In this document: in pieces, positions 34,146-46,152 of the stretch
Layout: each line of letters opens with the position of its first letter
Numbering within the stretch: position 1 is the first letter of the stretch
Source: Ananas comosus
Lineage: Eukaryota; Streptophyta; Magnoliopsida; Poales; Bromeliaceae
Direction: 5' to 3'
Assembly (NCBI RefSeq): GCF_001540865.1
Contig: NC_033625.1
Coordinates: 10,671,445 to 10,735,444 of the forward strand
Length of the DNA stretch: 64,000 nucleotides
Made by a program: the position numbers and the translations under genes
Notes under the pieces: generated by a model
Database searches by the model: none
What the model saw: the letters and a program-made list of their open reading frames with translations, nothing else
Told to the model about the DNA's origin: nothing

Positions 34146-35080
34146 ACGCCTATGTGTCGGCGTGGACTTAAGGCTAGGTGCTTGTGAGAATTCCTTTCAC
34201 CTCAGCCTCGACTTGACGCGCGTACCCAACGGATTATTGACATCAAGACCGATAACGATGCATAGATGGCTAAGGTAAAATAAATAGGAAAGACGTCTCA
34301 AGTGAGCATAAAATTGACAAAGAGTAAAAGAATAAAGAAAATAGCTAAAGAATAAAACTAGCTAAGAAAGAAAAGACTGGCTACAAGTAAAGAACGTTAA
34401 GATATTAAAGAGAATCAAGTAATCTATCTTACATGATTTACAGTATAGCATATTGCATAGCAAGCGAGGCAAGCAACCCGTCTTATTTGCTCTGCATATT
34501 CAAATATCTATCTGTCAGCTTTTGAAAACCAACCTACACTGTTGCGATTCCTTGGACCTGGTGGTCGAGCTCTTTCTTGAGGGTGGTCGACCACTGGAAC
34601 TAATAATTATATTAAGTTCTCAACCCACCCCGTGTTGTTTTGGGGTACAGGTTACCCACGCAGAGCCGGCGCAGCCGCGGGCCGAGACAGGCCAGTAGCA
34701 ATCGTAGATAGCCGCCCCACCAACTGAGGAACCGAGATAGCAACTCCCCCTGCAAGAGTCCAGGGCTCTAACAGTTCAATGAAAGAATCAAATTGTAGTA
34801 ATTTGTATAAGTTTTAGTAAAAACTTAAAGGCTATGTAATTTTGTAAATGCTAAAATTCTGAGAGGACATGATTTGTAATAGGCTAGTTGGCATTTTTAT
34901 TGTTTTTGATACTTATGGCAACTGTGGTTGAATACAGCTTCTCCTCGTTCTGGCAACCTTTTATTGTAATTGTTTAGATTGCTGACGCCGTAGCAACGTA
35001 CAGGGGAGCGCTCTGTCCCTTCGGCGGTCTGTCGGCCGTGCCGAACCGAACCAAACATAGGCGGAGCTCGAGGCGTGACA

Positions 35081-36325
35081 TGTACGATAGAATCTATCGG
35101 GCACTTCAAACAAGCCGAACTTGGACATAGCCTAGTATATGGCAAAGAACTATTTGGGTAGAAGCACCTATGCATGAAGCCGAGTGCACTGTACAGTAAT
35201 TGAGACACTTTTTCAACTACCACATGACTAAAACGAAAGTACGCATTGAGCTACGTGTAAAACTTGACATGCAACTCTAAGGGATAGTACGAAGTCCCAA
35301 CATGATTAATATCAGACTGTGCAGCATAGCACCATTGACCCTAGTAGACAGGGTATGCCTCTTCGAGAGGATTGATCATCACTCACTAGTCGTTTTCGCC
35401 GTCGATGGTCGCCTCCCACCGTGGCCATGAAGTACTTCACTAGGGGCAGACGTAGTTGTCCCGCAGACGGTCTCGGTGTGCGAGTGCAACTTCTCCTCAC
35501 CTATGAGATTGAGAGTGAGTCGAGGGTTAACCAACGGGTTAACCAAGTAAATTAGGTAATAAACATGAGATGCATAGTAGACTTGCATTATTACCTTGAA
35601 TAGACATAGTGTATATTGTAGTTTACATTACTATGCACTTTTATGTGCTCATGACATAATACTAGCATGATAGTAGTTGTTGCATGCATTATTATCATTG
35701 ATGGCATGATAGAGTAGTTGCAGTTCATTTCTATATATCTATCTATCTCTCTATCTGTGCAAGCTTAGACCTAGTGAAAAAATCGGCGGCGTCAGCGGCC
35801 GAACCCACTGGGAACTATATTTATATAGTTCTCACCCCATATGGTTTTAGGGTACAGGTACACACAGAGGCGAGCCGAGCGAGGACCGCGGCAAGGGCAT
35901 AGCGCCCTAAGTGAGCCTAGTTAGTAGCTTTTCCTTTATGCATTAGAGTACCCTCGTGTACTAGATGATGTTTTGGATAGTTATTGGAGAGCTACTTGTA
36001 TTTTGAGGAAAACATGTATTTACATTTTGGAAGATGAAAATGTAATGTAATCAAATGATGTAAATGTTGAATGGTTGTAATAGTTAGACTATATCTCTTT
36101 ATACACTTGTACGTTACTTGTGGTTCTTGCTCTTAGTTACTTGGCACTTGTGTGCCTTAGTCAATCATGTATGCATTGAATTTATTCTCCTTGGCAAATT
36201 CTTGTACATGATCTGGTTGCTTAGCCTTGGGCGGACAGGAGAGGTGCTGTCCGTTCGGCGGTCCGTCTGATGTGCCCGAACCGTGCCAAATTGGTAGTGG
36301 ATTCGGGGCGGGGCGGGGCGTGACA
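35081..36325 (+). mobile_element. E2 3' LTR, second part
   Basis: Continues the E2 3' LTR after solo LTR S, with the stem-loop at 35812-35831, a TACAG acceptor-like site near 35857, and the end GGGGCGTGACA at 36325. E1 gag resumes right after the pentamer AGGGA. Confidence 0.88.
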
Positions 36326-36330
36326 AGGGA

Positions 36331-37746
36331 CGTCGCGAGGGCTTGAAGAAGGGGAAAAGAAAGAGGCCTGCGGCTGAGGGTACGAGCCAGATGCACTCAC
36401 GGAGGCCGCCGAGGCATCCCAGGAGCCGGAGCCAGTCACGAGGACGTGGCTCGTCTACTCAGCGAGGAGGACCCGATCGTCGCCAGGCACCACACTACCC
36501 ACGGCAGTGTTCACGCAATCGGGATAGGTGCTACCTGTGCGGCCAGGAGGGCCACTTCCAGTCGGACTGTCCGAGGGGTCCAGCACCAGTGCCATCGTCG
36601 GCATCTGCACCAGCTTCACCGGATCCCAGCCAGGGGACAACTTCTGTACACCAGCAGGCCGGGCGGCCACCCGTGCAGCGGCAGTTGGAGGGGTCACGGC
36701 AGCCCCCGAGCGGGCGCATGTATGCGGCCCAGACTGAGGAAGCGACAGCAGCTAAGAATGTAGTCGCAGGTATCATTTTACTTTATGGTATTCGAGTACG
36801 AGCATTATTTGATACCGGTGCATCGCATTCATTCATAGACCGGCTGTTTCCCGAGTTGCATGGCATCCCACTGACATCTTTGTTGCATCCCGGACGAGTT
36901 GTAGTACCCGATCACTCTTTGGATATTCAAGAGTTTTGCCCCAGTTGCCCTGTTCGGGTCGGAGATTGGGTTATGCCCGTGAACTTGCTAGCTTTGCATA
37001 AACTCGGAGATTTTGATATTATTTTGGGTATGGATTGGTTGACCAAGTACTACGCCACTATCGATTGCAAGAATCAAACTGTGACGTTTAGAGAACCGGG
37101 GCAGGTGGAGGTTGTGTATCGAGGATGCCAGAGTTTGCTGTTTGCGATGACGATTAGCTCCTCTCGAGCTAGACAGTTGATCAGCAGAGGCTGCGTAGCC
37201 TACTTAGCTACTGTAGTGTTGCGGGGCGATGCAGGCGCCCCTAGGATTGAGGATGTTCCTCTAGTACGGGAGTTTGGAGATGTGTTTCCAGCAGAACTTC
37301 CAGGCATGCCACCTGATAGAGAGATCGAGTTTGTGGTAGATCTCATTTCCGGGACTACTCCAATCTCGAAGGCGCCCTATAGGATGGCACCAGCGGAACT
37401 GAAGGAGTTGAAGGCACAGTTGCAAGATCTTCTGGACAAGGGTTTTGTGCGACCGAGTGTATCACCTTGGGGAGCACCGGTCCTATTTGTCAAGAAGAAG
37501 GATGGATCGCTTCACTTCTGCGTGGATAATCGTGAACTCAATAAGGTCACGATCAAGAATAAGTATCCATTATCGAGGGTTGATGATTTGTTTGATTAGC
37601 TCCAGGGATCTAGTGTGTATTCCAAGATCGACTTACAGTCGGGATACCACCAGTTGAAGATCAAGCCTGAGGATGTGTCAAAAACGGCTTTTAGAACACG
37701 GTATGAACATTATGAGTTTACAGTTATGCCGTTTGGGCTTACTAAT
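36331..37746 (+). pseudogene. pol: E1 gag end, protease and N-terminal reverse transcriptase
   Basis: Resumes E1 gag after E2 with a basic Arg/Ser-rich linker. Counting from the Met at 36343, the CCHC zinc knuckle is at residues 63-76 ([15 protein letters not shown]), the protease motif [11 protein letters not shown] at 154-164 and reverse transcriptase starts around residue 300 ([20 protein letters not shown]). A TAG at 37597 replaces Gln (CAG to TAG). Near 37747 a 2-bp deletion in the NAPAAF codons shifts the frame. Gag, protease and this part of pol share one frame, as in chromoviruses with a single polyprotein. Confidence 0.9.
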
Positions 37747-37747
37747 G

Positions 37748-38680
37748 CCGGCAGCTTTTATGGATCTAGTGAACCGTGTTTTCAAGCCTTATCTAGACAG
37801 GTTCGTCATAGTATTCATCGACGACATTTTGGTCTATTCCCGAAGTGATGCGGATCACGAGGAACACTTGAGACTTGTACTTCGAGTACTTCGGAAAAAG
37901 GAGCTCTATGCCAAATTAAAAAAGTGTGAGTTTTGGCTTAGAGAGGTGGTGTTTTTGGGCCATTTGATTTCAGGATCAGGTATAGCTGTGGATCCTAGGA
38001 AGATCGAAGCTATCAAGGACTGGCCGAGGCCGACGAGTGTCACCGAGATTCGTAGTTTTTTTGGCTTGGCCGGCTAGTACTGACGGTTTGTTGAGGGATT
38101 TGCAAAATTATCCACTCCCCTCACGAGGCTCACGCATAAAGACACCAAGTTTGTTTGGAATGATGCGTGTGAAAGGAGCTTCCAAGAGTTGAAGCAGAGA
38201 TTGAGGACTGCCCCGATCCTAACCTTACAAACTGCTAGAGCAGGGTATGTGATTTATAGTGATCCTTCCTTTAATGGATTGGGCCGTGTCTTGATGCCGG
38301 ACGGGAAAGTGATCGCGTATGCATCTTGCCAGTTGAAGGATTATGAAAGAAACTACCCTACTCATGATTTAGAGTTGGCGGCCGTGGTCTTTGCATTGAA
38401 GCTATGGCGCCATTACTTGTACGGCGAGCAATACGAAGTATATACGGATAACAAAAGTTTAAAGTATCTATTCACTCAGAAGGAGTTGAACTTGAGGCAG
38501 CGCAGATGGTTGGAGCTACCCAAGGATTATGACTTGACTATTCTTTACCACCCGAGCAAGGCTAACGTGGTGGCGGATGCGCTAAGTAGGAAATCAACGG
38601 AAAACTTAGCGATACTTGTGGTTACACAACCGCCGTTGATCGAGCAGATGAAGCGGTTGGAGTTGGAGGTGGTAACTCCT
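37748..38680 (+). pseudogene. pol: E1 reverse transcriptase (catalytic part) and RNase H
   Basis: After the 2-bp deletion the frame continues with FMDLVNRVF, then the catalytic FIDDILVYS motif (about 37820). Two stops near 38075-38085 interrupt the GLAGYYRRF block. RNase H (about 38230-38590) keeps its first Asp (YSDPS), [16 protein letters not shown] and the ADALSRKS end. The catalytic set therefore looks intact apart from the stops. Confidence 0.88.
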
Positions 38681-40158
38681 GATACACCTTTGAGACTGAT
38701 GACTTTGGTGGTGCAACCTACACTTGTGGAAAGGATTAAAGAAAAGCAAGTCTCCGATGTGGAGTTGCAAAGGATTCGAGCTAAGATGGTTGATGGTTGC
38801 ACCGGTGACTTTTCTGTGGACGGTGTTGGATTTATGCGTTTCCGTGGACGGATCTGTGCACCGGCGGAATCGGCACATAGAGAAGAAATTCTTCAAGAGA
38901 CACACCGAGCACCGTATGCTATACATCCGGGAGGCACCAAGATATATAAGGACTTAAAGTTGCTTTATTGGTGGCCCGGGATGAAAAAGGACGTTGGTGA
39001 GTTTGTTGCTAGATATTTAACTTGCCAACAGGTTAAAGCTGAGCACCTTGCTCCCGCGGGGAAATTGCAGAGCTTACCGATTCCAGTATGGAAATGGGAG
39101 AAGATCACCATGGACTTCGTGATAGGATTGCCCCGCTCACAGGCCGGGCATGATGCTATTTGGGCGATTGTGGATAGGTTGACGAAATCGGCACATTTCG
39201 TACCTATCCATACTGTTTTGACTGGTGAGAGACTCGCACAGGTTTACCTTAATGAGATTGTGCGATTGCACGGGGTGCCTACTTCTATAGTATCAGATCG
39301 AGACCCCCGATTCGTATCTCACTTTTGGAGGAGTTTACAAGATGCTTTGGGTACGCGCTTAGACTTCATTACAGCTTTCCACCCCGAGAGTGACAGGCAA
39401 TCAGAGCACACTATACAGACTCTCGAGGACATGCTTCGAACCTGTGTGATTGACTTCCAGGGAGGATGGTCGCAGCATCTACCGATGGCAGAGTTTGCTT
39501 ATACAACAGTTATCAAGCAAGCATCAAGATGGCACCGTTCGAGGCACTCTATGGACGGAAGTGTAGATCGCCACTTCATTGGAGTGAAGTTGACGAGAGA
39601 TTGGCTTTAGACCCCGATGTACTCCAGGAAGCAGAGAACAAGGTTCGCATTGCTAGGGAGCGACTGTTGACTGCCCAGAGTAGGCAAAAGAGTTATGCTG
39701 ACAAGCGTCGACGGGACTTGGAGTTTCAGATTGGTGATCATGTCTTCTTGAAAGTCTCGCCGACCAGAGGGATTAGAAGATTTGGAATCCGGGGTAAGTT
39801 GAGCCCCCGATACATTGGACCGTATGAGGTTTTGGAGCGTGTAGGCTCGGTAGTGTATCGACTTGCTCTACCTCTGAACCTATCGAGTGTACACAATGTA
39901 TTTCATGTATCGGTCCTTCGAAAGTACATCCATGATCCAACTCATGTGCTTGACGCTACACCATTGGAACTGAGAGAGGATTTGAGTTTCAAGGAGCAAC
40001 CCATGAAGATCTTGGCTTGTGAGGTGAAGAAACTACGGAATCGAGACATTCCGTATGTAAAGGTTCTTTGGAGCAACCGCGGGGAGCGGGAGGTCACGTG
40101 GGAGCTAGAGAGCGCGGTGCAGGAGTGCTATCCCCATCTTTTTCAAATAGAGCTTTGA
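38681..40158 (+). pseudogene. pol: E1 integrase with chromodomain
   Basis: The zinc-finger part contains [20 protein letters not shown] and ends [11 protein letters not shown], where the first Cys of the usual CLTC has become Tyr. The catalytic core keeps [15 protein letters not shown] and the Glu of QSEHTIQ, but DGQ has become DRQ. A small deletion near 39500 shifts the frame and the rest continues from 39466-39520 to the stop at 40158. The C-terminal chromodomain (VKKLRNRDIPYVKVLWSN... TWELE) is complete. Confidence 0.9.
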
Positions 40159-40200
40159 GGTATATAGTTGCGTTGAGTTTTGCGGACGAAGCTCCTTTTT

Positions 40201-40212
40201 AGGAGGGGTGAA
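40201..40212 (+). promoter_or_regulatory. E1 polypurine tract
   Basis: AGGAGGGGTGAA lies immediately before the 3' LTR start (TGTAGCACACTGG at 40213). Confidence 0.82.
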
Positions 40213-41760
40213 TGTAGCACACTGGACCTGTGCAAATTGCGAGGTTCGAGTGACTGGATGTGTTCCGAGCTTTTCCACACTTGGTGGAGGGTCGTAGAAT
40301 ATTTTCCGACCTAAAAAGTTCGAAAATCTGAGTTTTGGACGAGTCCTGAGAGTTTTTACTCTCGGGGACCGGTCCCTGGCTGGGAGAGACCGGTCCCTCC
40401 GGAACAGTATTGCAGTAGCCTTGAGGCAACCAGTCTCTGGCAGATGAGAACGGTCCCCGACCGTGTCTGCGCTGGGAGAGACCGGTCCCATGTGGGGAGA
40501 GACCGATTCCCGAACGTTGGATTTTCGGGGCAGGCCGAGAGACCGGTCCCAGGTCGGGGAGACCGGTCCCTCTGTCCGAAAACTGCCCAGTCCGGGCTTT
40601 GCACAGGTTGCAAAATAGAGGGGCTTTTCTGGATTTTGTTACACTAGAGGGCCTATATGGCCATTTCACCTTCTCTTCTCCCTCATTTCACTCTCCCCTT
40701 TGTTTTTAGAGAGAGAAGAAGAAGAAGGGAGAAGAAGGAAGGAGAAGGAGAGCTTGTTGAGGGCTTGGAGCTTCACCTTCACCCTCTCTTCTTCCTTTTG
40801 GTGGGTTGGAGCTTGCTTTGGAGCTTGGTGGTGGACCAATCTTCAACCCTAGAGGACTTAGAGCTTGGATTGAAGCTTCCAAGAGATTGGTAATAAGCTT
40901 CTTTCATTAGATTCTTGTTTTGATAGTTTCTTTGAAATGAAACCCTAGAATGAGGTTTTAGGGTTGATTTTGGGCATTTTGAATTTAGGGCTTTTGGAGC
41001 TCTATCTCTTGGATTAGAACCTTCCTCTAGGTTACATTGGAAGGGTTCTAGCTTTCTTTTGAAGCTTGAGAAGAGATTTTACTCTATAGGTGAGATTTTG
41101 GCCCTTTTGCTTGGTAGGTTAATGTTTGAGCTAGTAGTTGTTCGTTTACTTCTTGTAGCTCACTTTTTTATGCTTCTAGGGTGCTAGGAGGCTAGTGGAC
41201 ACCCTCGTTGGAGCAAACGAAGGGTTGCGCAAGTTTCGGTGAGTTTGACATAGCCTACAATATGAGAAATTCTCATATTTGGTGATTTATGTTTCGTAAA
41301 GTGAAAATACATGTATTTTCATGTTAAATGTATTTATTGTGAATTTTAGAATGCTTAACATCCCTATGTCATGTATAATGAATTTTCGGACCTCTATATA
41401 GTAGAGAGAGTTGCATGTGAAGCTTGCACTAGCATTGGGCATTCTTATGTTGGACTCGGGACCATGTTCTTACCATGAAAATAAGCATTGCTTCATGCAT
41501 TTTAACCTATACCTAATTGAGACATAAGGGACTTTAATAAGCCTTAAGGGGCTTGGGGACTTGTACCACTTAAGAGTTATTGGGCTAATATCATAAAGGG
41601 GCATTGAGCTCGGGTTAAACGAGAACCTAGTACTAATGTCATGAATGGAACATAGATTATAAAATGTGTTAACTCATAACAAGCTTAAGTGTCATAAAGA
41701 GGCACTAAGCATAGTGAGTGTTGAAACATCACTTTGAGATATTGAACTAGACCTTTGGGA
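40213..41760 (+). mobile_element. E1 3' LTR, first part
   Basis: Starts TGTAGCACACTGGACC, carries an ACCGGT array (40375-40570), a TATATGG box-like sequence and CT-rich leader (40651-40700), GA-rich exon-like sequence and a donor-like TTG|GTAATA (40890). It is interrupted after the pentamer TGGGA (41756-41760) by copia element E5. Confidence 0.92.
40375..40570. repeat. ACCGGT palindrome array in E1 3' LTR
   Basis: About seven palindromes or decayed palindromes of GGGACCGGTCCC type. Confidence 0.85.
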
Positions 41761-42988
41761 TGAAAGTTTTGAGGAGTCCAAGAATCTATCTAGATTGTAT
41801 CTATCACCTAGAGGGGGAGTGAATACGTGTAATGGCCAAAAACCACAAATCTCGATGCAATAAAAATAAATGCGAAAAATAAAAAGCACACCGAGATTTA
41901 CGTGGGAAAACTCCAACTTGGAGAAAAACCCACGGAACCAACACGCGAAAAAATAATTCACTAAGAGAAAAGATTACAAGGTGATTACCGACTCCACGGA
42001 CTCAACCTCTCTTAACCTCTTATGAATCTTCGCGCAATCCTCTGGGCTGTCCACGCCCTCACGTTCGAGTCCACGAACGCCTCCACTTCGAATCCACGAA
42101 GCTTCAATCACGCCGAATCCACGACGCCACTCGAATCCACGAGCCAACGATCCGAATCCACGAACCGCCTTTGTTCACGCCGAATCCACGACGCCGTTCA
42201 TGAAGAGCATCATGATTATGGTGACCTTTGCTTAGGAGTATCGTAGAAAACCAAGGAATAGAACTCCAAGTGAAGACTAGATCAAATCGACATATAGCGA
42301 ATGCGAAACGTTATCTCGATTTGATCTAAAGAGGCTAATTTGTAGAAAATAGGTTTAGAATGAAATACTAGCCTCTAGGGTTTCTCAAACATATATTCTT
42401 ATAATGCTTAAACAGATAGAGAACCCCAGTAGCTTATTTATAGACTTTAGAATCAAAACGGAGTAGGATTAAAAAGTTTCTTTCCAAAATCAGCACCTTG
42501 TACCGGAACAAGGCAAGCTGTCCAGGGTACACCATGACGAAAGATTTTTCTGCGAAGCTTCTGTACCCTGGATAGACTGGAGCTTGTTCCGGAACAAGGC
42601 TTGTACCGGTACAGCCGTGATGGTTGTACCGGAACAACCATCAAACTTTTCTGCAGCAAAAGCTGATGTCTGTACCAGAACAGAAAATCCTTGTGCCGGT
42701 ACAACAATGCAATTTTCGCTGAAAATGCATTGTTTCGAGTTTTACAAGCTCTTAGAAACTTTCTAATCAATTACAACTTGAAAACATGATACTAAAATCT
42801 ATAATTAAGTATGAATCACCATAAACAAGATTTAAAGCTTACCTAAGAATCGTGACTCATGTTTTGCGTGTTTTGCATTCTTTCCGATTCTTCGAAGTCT
42901 TGAATTCTTCGATCTTCAATACTCCGCTCCGGACTTCTTCAAGACTCCGACTCGACCCACGAAACTTGCCAACACATAGGACCTAAGA
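41761..42988 (-). mobile_element. E5 3' LTR (copia)
   Basis: 1228 bp. Its outer end (TGAAAGTTTTGAGGAG on the plus strand) abuts the target duplication. The inner end reads TCTTAGGTCC on the minus strand, where the right LTR has TGTTAGGTCC. It carries a TGTACCGGTACA-type array at 42498-42705 and a cluster of GAATCCACGA/TTCGAGTCCACGA words at 42060-42200. Confidence 0.9.
42498..42705. repeat. ACCGGT-type palindrome array in E5 3' LTR
   Basis: Seven or so copies of TTGTACCGGWACAAG and variants, with spacers such as CAGCCGTGATGG that recur in gypsy LTRs F, H and E4. Confidence 0.85.
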
Positions 42989-43004
42989 ATCTCCCCCTTT
43001 GGCA
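42989..43004 (-). promoter_or_regulatory. E5 polypurine tract
   Basis: On the minus strand CCAAAGGGGGAGAT precedes the 3' LTR start, the usual PPT of SIRE-like elements. 43005-43405 between it and solo LTR F is AT-rich with no recognisable gene. Confidence 0.8.
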
Positions 43005-43599
43005 ATTTTGTGACAAAACATACACAAGCTCAACAATTACATTGTAAAAAGAAAACGAAGTTCAATTGTCATCACCAAAACATTGAATTCCTCGCGTGTA
43101 ATCCAAATACAATTTGAAACTCAAAATACATTTCAAAACTCCTAAAACAGACTCTATGACTTAGACGCAACTAGGAGTCTTGAAGTCTTAATTTCCTGCA
43201 AAACAATTCATTCAAAAATGATTAGCACTAAATTTTTATACCTTCTCCCCCTTTGTACTTGAACTCATCATCCTCTACTTTTAGTTCAATGTCTGTTCAT
43301 TCATGCTCTCCCCCTCCATCTACGCTCTCCTCCTTTTTGTCAAAAATTGCCAAAATAAAGCAAATAGAGAGAGAAAACATACTAGAAAGCACAAGAGTAG
43401 TCTAGTGTAACACACTGGACCTTTGCAAATTGCGAGGCTCGAGTGATTCGCCGTGTTCTGAGCTTTCCAGATTTTTTTGGTGGGTCGTTGACTGTGTTCC
43501 GACCTATAGCACGTGTCCCGAGATTTGTGGTACCAAGCCTTGCACCAAAACCCGAAAAAAAAGGGATTTGGCTGACTCTCGGATTGAGTTCTGGCAGGC

Positions 43600-43765
43600 T
43601 TGTACCGGTACAAGGTTGTGCTTGTACCGGTACAATGTTGGTGGTTGTACCGGTACAGCCATTGGAGCTTGTACCGGTACAGAGCCGCAGAGCCCAGCAA
43701 CCCGAGCCTCGGGTTTGGATTTCGTGGACCTTATACCGGTACAAGGGCCCGTATACCGGTACAAG
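43600..43765. repeat. ACCGGT-type palindrome array in LTR F
   Basis: Six TGTACCGGTACA or TATACCGGTACA palindromes in about 165 bases. Confidence 0.9.
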
Positions 43766-45575
43766 GTGGCAGATTTTGAGCAGTTCGAAACTGCAAGGAC
43801 TTTTTCGCGATTGTAGCCTCTCTATAACAGCACACTCGCCCCTTAGGGCTTCTCTTGTGCTGGAACCACAGGGAAACAAGATGAGGAGCCCATCCATTCC
43901 CTCATTTTGATTTTCCTTGGTTATATTGGAGATTTTTTAGGATTAATGCCTCATTTTGCTTCTTGTTGCATCTTGGAGGCTTTTTCCACTATTAGAGAGG
44001 ACTTGGAGCTTTGTTGAAGGCTTGTTGGAGGAAAGATCTTCCACCCCATTTGATTTGGAGCCCAAGTTGAGACTTCTAGAAAGGTTAGCAACATGATTTG
44101 AGCTTTTGATCCATTTTTTGCTAAGTTTTTGAGATGAAACCCTAGATTTGATACTTAGGGCTTATATTTGGGCATTTTTGATCTAGGGCTTTTGGACCTA
44201 AATTAGTTAGTTTAGAACCTTCCTTGGGCTCGGATTGGAAGGATTCTAGCTCCCCTTTGGAGCTTAGGAGAGGATTTCTACTCTTGAGGTGAGATTTGAC
44301 CCCTTTTGCTTCTAGGTTAATGTTTGGTATTATATGATGATCGTAATGCCCGTGTATCTTGTCGCTCAATACTTTTAGGATATTTTGAGACTCGGGAACA
44401 ACTTTGTTCGGCGAAACGAGGCACTACGCGACGGTTCGGTGGGTTTGACCTAGCCTATATATGAGAAATTCTCATATATGGTTATATATGTTCCGTAAAT
44501 TGAAAAAGCATGCATGTTCATACTAAATGTATTTATTATGATTTTTAGAATGCTTAAAATGCATATGTTACATATGATGAAATTTTGAACCTCTATGTAG
44601 TAGAGAGTTGCTTGGGAGATCTATGGTTGCATTTAGCATTCTTTATGAGACTTGGTTCCATGCTTCTATAGTGTAAATGAGTTCGGATACATGCATTTAA
44701 ACTTAAGTTTACTTGTGACCTGAAAGATAACAAAATTGCCATTTAGAAGATGTGTGAACTAGAGAGCTAATGTCATCAAGCGGCATTGAGCTCGGGACAT
44801 GTGTGAACCTAGTGGATAGGGCCATTGAGGAATGTGGATCATGCTTAAACATCAAATGTCTAAGTGTCATAAAGGGGCACTAGACCTAGAGAATGTTGGA
44901 ACTTCATTTGTGACTTAGATCTAGATCTTCGAGATGCTAGTGACTATACCATGTTAGAGACATGAGGGTTGGATACTTGAGACTTGGACTATGCTTGCTT
45001 GCCATTTGTGCTCATTCGCACATGCTTGTGAGGGTCACTCCCTACAAGCCGGCACTCCGGAGTTAGCCTACGCGACTTATGTTCGCTCGTGCGGTATTGA
45101 GAAGCCTACGGGGTCGAGTGGGACAGACACATTTCGAGAGTAGGGATGTTTGGCTACCACAGGCACTTAGGCGGCACAAGCTGGACTACCTTTGGTAGGT
45201 CCTTAATTGGAAATGAAAATCGACACGGTGTTGAGAATGGTTAATCACTACTAGATAGGTTTAGTAGTTGAATTACATTTATATGCTTTTAGTGTAGTAT
45301 TGAGACATGTACTATACTTGATAGTCTCCTTTTGCATTAAAGCATACTTGGTTGCCATGACAGAACTTATGCATAATGTATTCCTAAAGGTTAATGACAT
45401 ACTATTTTGATATCGCAGAAGTACATCACCATGACATCGTGTATACTTGAGTTTAATAATTTAGCATCTTAGTTATGCTTTCATATCGCAGTTATTATTG
45501 CTATTATTATTGTACTTACCCTTTTCTGTTGGGGCTTAGTGGTGCATAGAGCTGAGGTCAATAATTGCCCACTGG

Positions 45576-45594
45576 GAACTATAAATTATAGTTC
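45576..45594 (+). other. LTR stem-loop, 8-9 bp stem variant
   Basis: GAACTATAAATTATAGTTC is an almost perfect palindrome, 30 bases upstream of the acceptor-like TTTTTCAG. Identical or near-identical in LTR K (62893-62911), LTR H (57714-57732), the E3 LTR (19349-19367) and the E1 3' LTR (51581-51599, where one stem base is changed). Confidence 0.68.
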
Positions 45595-46152
45595 TCACGC
45601 CCTCTTTTTCTCGATGTTTTTCAGAGCCTTCCACGCGGGTGAGGCCAGGGATCGCGGGAAGGGAGTTGCTTCGAGCTAGCTTCCTCCGAGGACGAGTTTC
45701 TAGGTGGTCTACCTCTCGATTTATATTTCTTTTGCGAGAGGTTGAGAGTTTTACCAATGTACTAGAGACCACCACTTTTGTACTTTTGAGAAAGATATTG
45801 TACTACTTATGACTCCTTTTATTGTCTAGCTTTACTTCTTTACTTTGGTGTAGATGTTAGAACTATACTCGCTCTGATATCATTAGTTGCTAGTTATTTC
45901 ACTTCTTCTACTTGTTCTATTACTTGCTTTTACTTCCGCTTTTATTGTAGACGCCTTATATCTGTAGGCATATGGCGGGTCTGGACACGCTACCGGGAGG
46001 GCCTCCGCCGGTCCCGGGGCGTGACATCTAGTCATAGTTACAGGCCTAAAACGAAAGTAAAAAACATACTACTGAAAGATAAGCAAGCAAATCTAAAACA
46101 TCGTCCTAAACAGCAAATGCAGTAAAGAGAGAAATTAAGCTCGACGAAGAAA

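Larger units (their letters stand above)
30780..35080 (+). mobile_element. Solo LTR S, 4.3 kb, divergent gypsy family
   Basis: Bounded by TGTAATATATG and CTCGAGGCGTGACA. The flanking LTR sequence resumes at 35081 in line with LTR D. TGTGA (30775-30779) and TGTAC (35081-35085) may be a decayed target duplication. It shares the general plan with the other LTRs (CT/GA-rich stretch 31640-31900, stem-loop 34597-34619, TACAG acceptor-like site near 34651, matching 3' end) but has no ACCGGT array. Instead it has about 175-bp repeats, a long TA tract and an array of hairpin units. No coding region is visible. Confidence 0.75.
13555..36325 (+). mobile_element. E2: second gypsy (Tekay/Del-like) retrotransposon, inserted in E1 gag
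   Basis: Plus-strand element: 5' LTR reduced to a stub (13555-13569 plus 16094-16106), leader (21601-21884), gag, protease, reverse transcriptase, RNase H, integrase with chromodomain (to 29162), polypurine tract and 3' LTR (29227-30779 and 35081-36325). Nested inside are solo LTR C, element E3, solo LTR D and the 4.3 kb solo LTR S. LTR ends are TGTGAGGAAGTG and GGGGCGTGACA. Its target duplication in E1 gag has decayed by transitions only. Confidence 0.85.
43406..46026 (+). mobile_element. Solo gypsy LTR F (plus orientation) inside E5
   Basis: 2621 bp from TGTAACACACTGGACC to GGGGCGTGACA with a perfect target duplication TCTAG (43401-43405 and 46027-46031). Same family as the E1 and E3 LTRs, but its array is of the TGTACCGGTACA type (43600-43765). 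Donor-like AAAG|GTTAGC at 44084, small hairpins near 44772 and 44870, stem-loop 45576-45594 and acceptor-like TTTTTCAG|AGCC ending at 45624. Confidence 0.96.

Noticed and set aside
36221..36776. Minus-strand and shifted-frame ORFs over the E1 gag linker
   Set aside because: Shadows of the GC-rich, Arg/Pro/Ser-rich gag linker read in other frames.
43382..43910. Overlapping ORFs of 126-171 codons on both strands
   Set aside because: They are readings of the TGTACCGGTACA array of LTR F (repeated VPVQ/YRYK words); no domain, and the array is palindromic.
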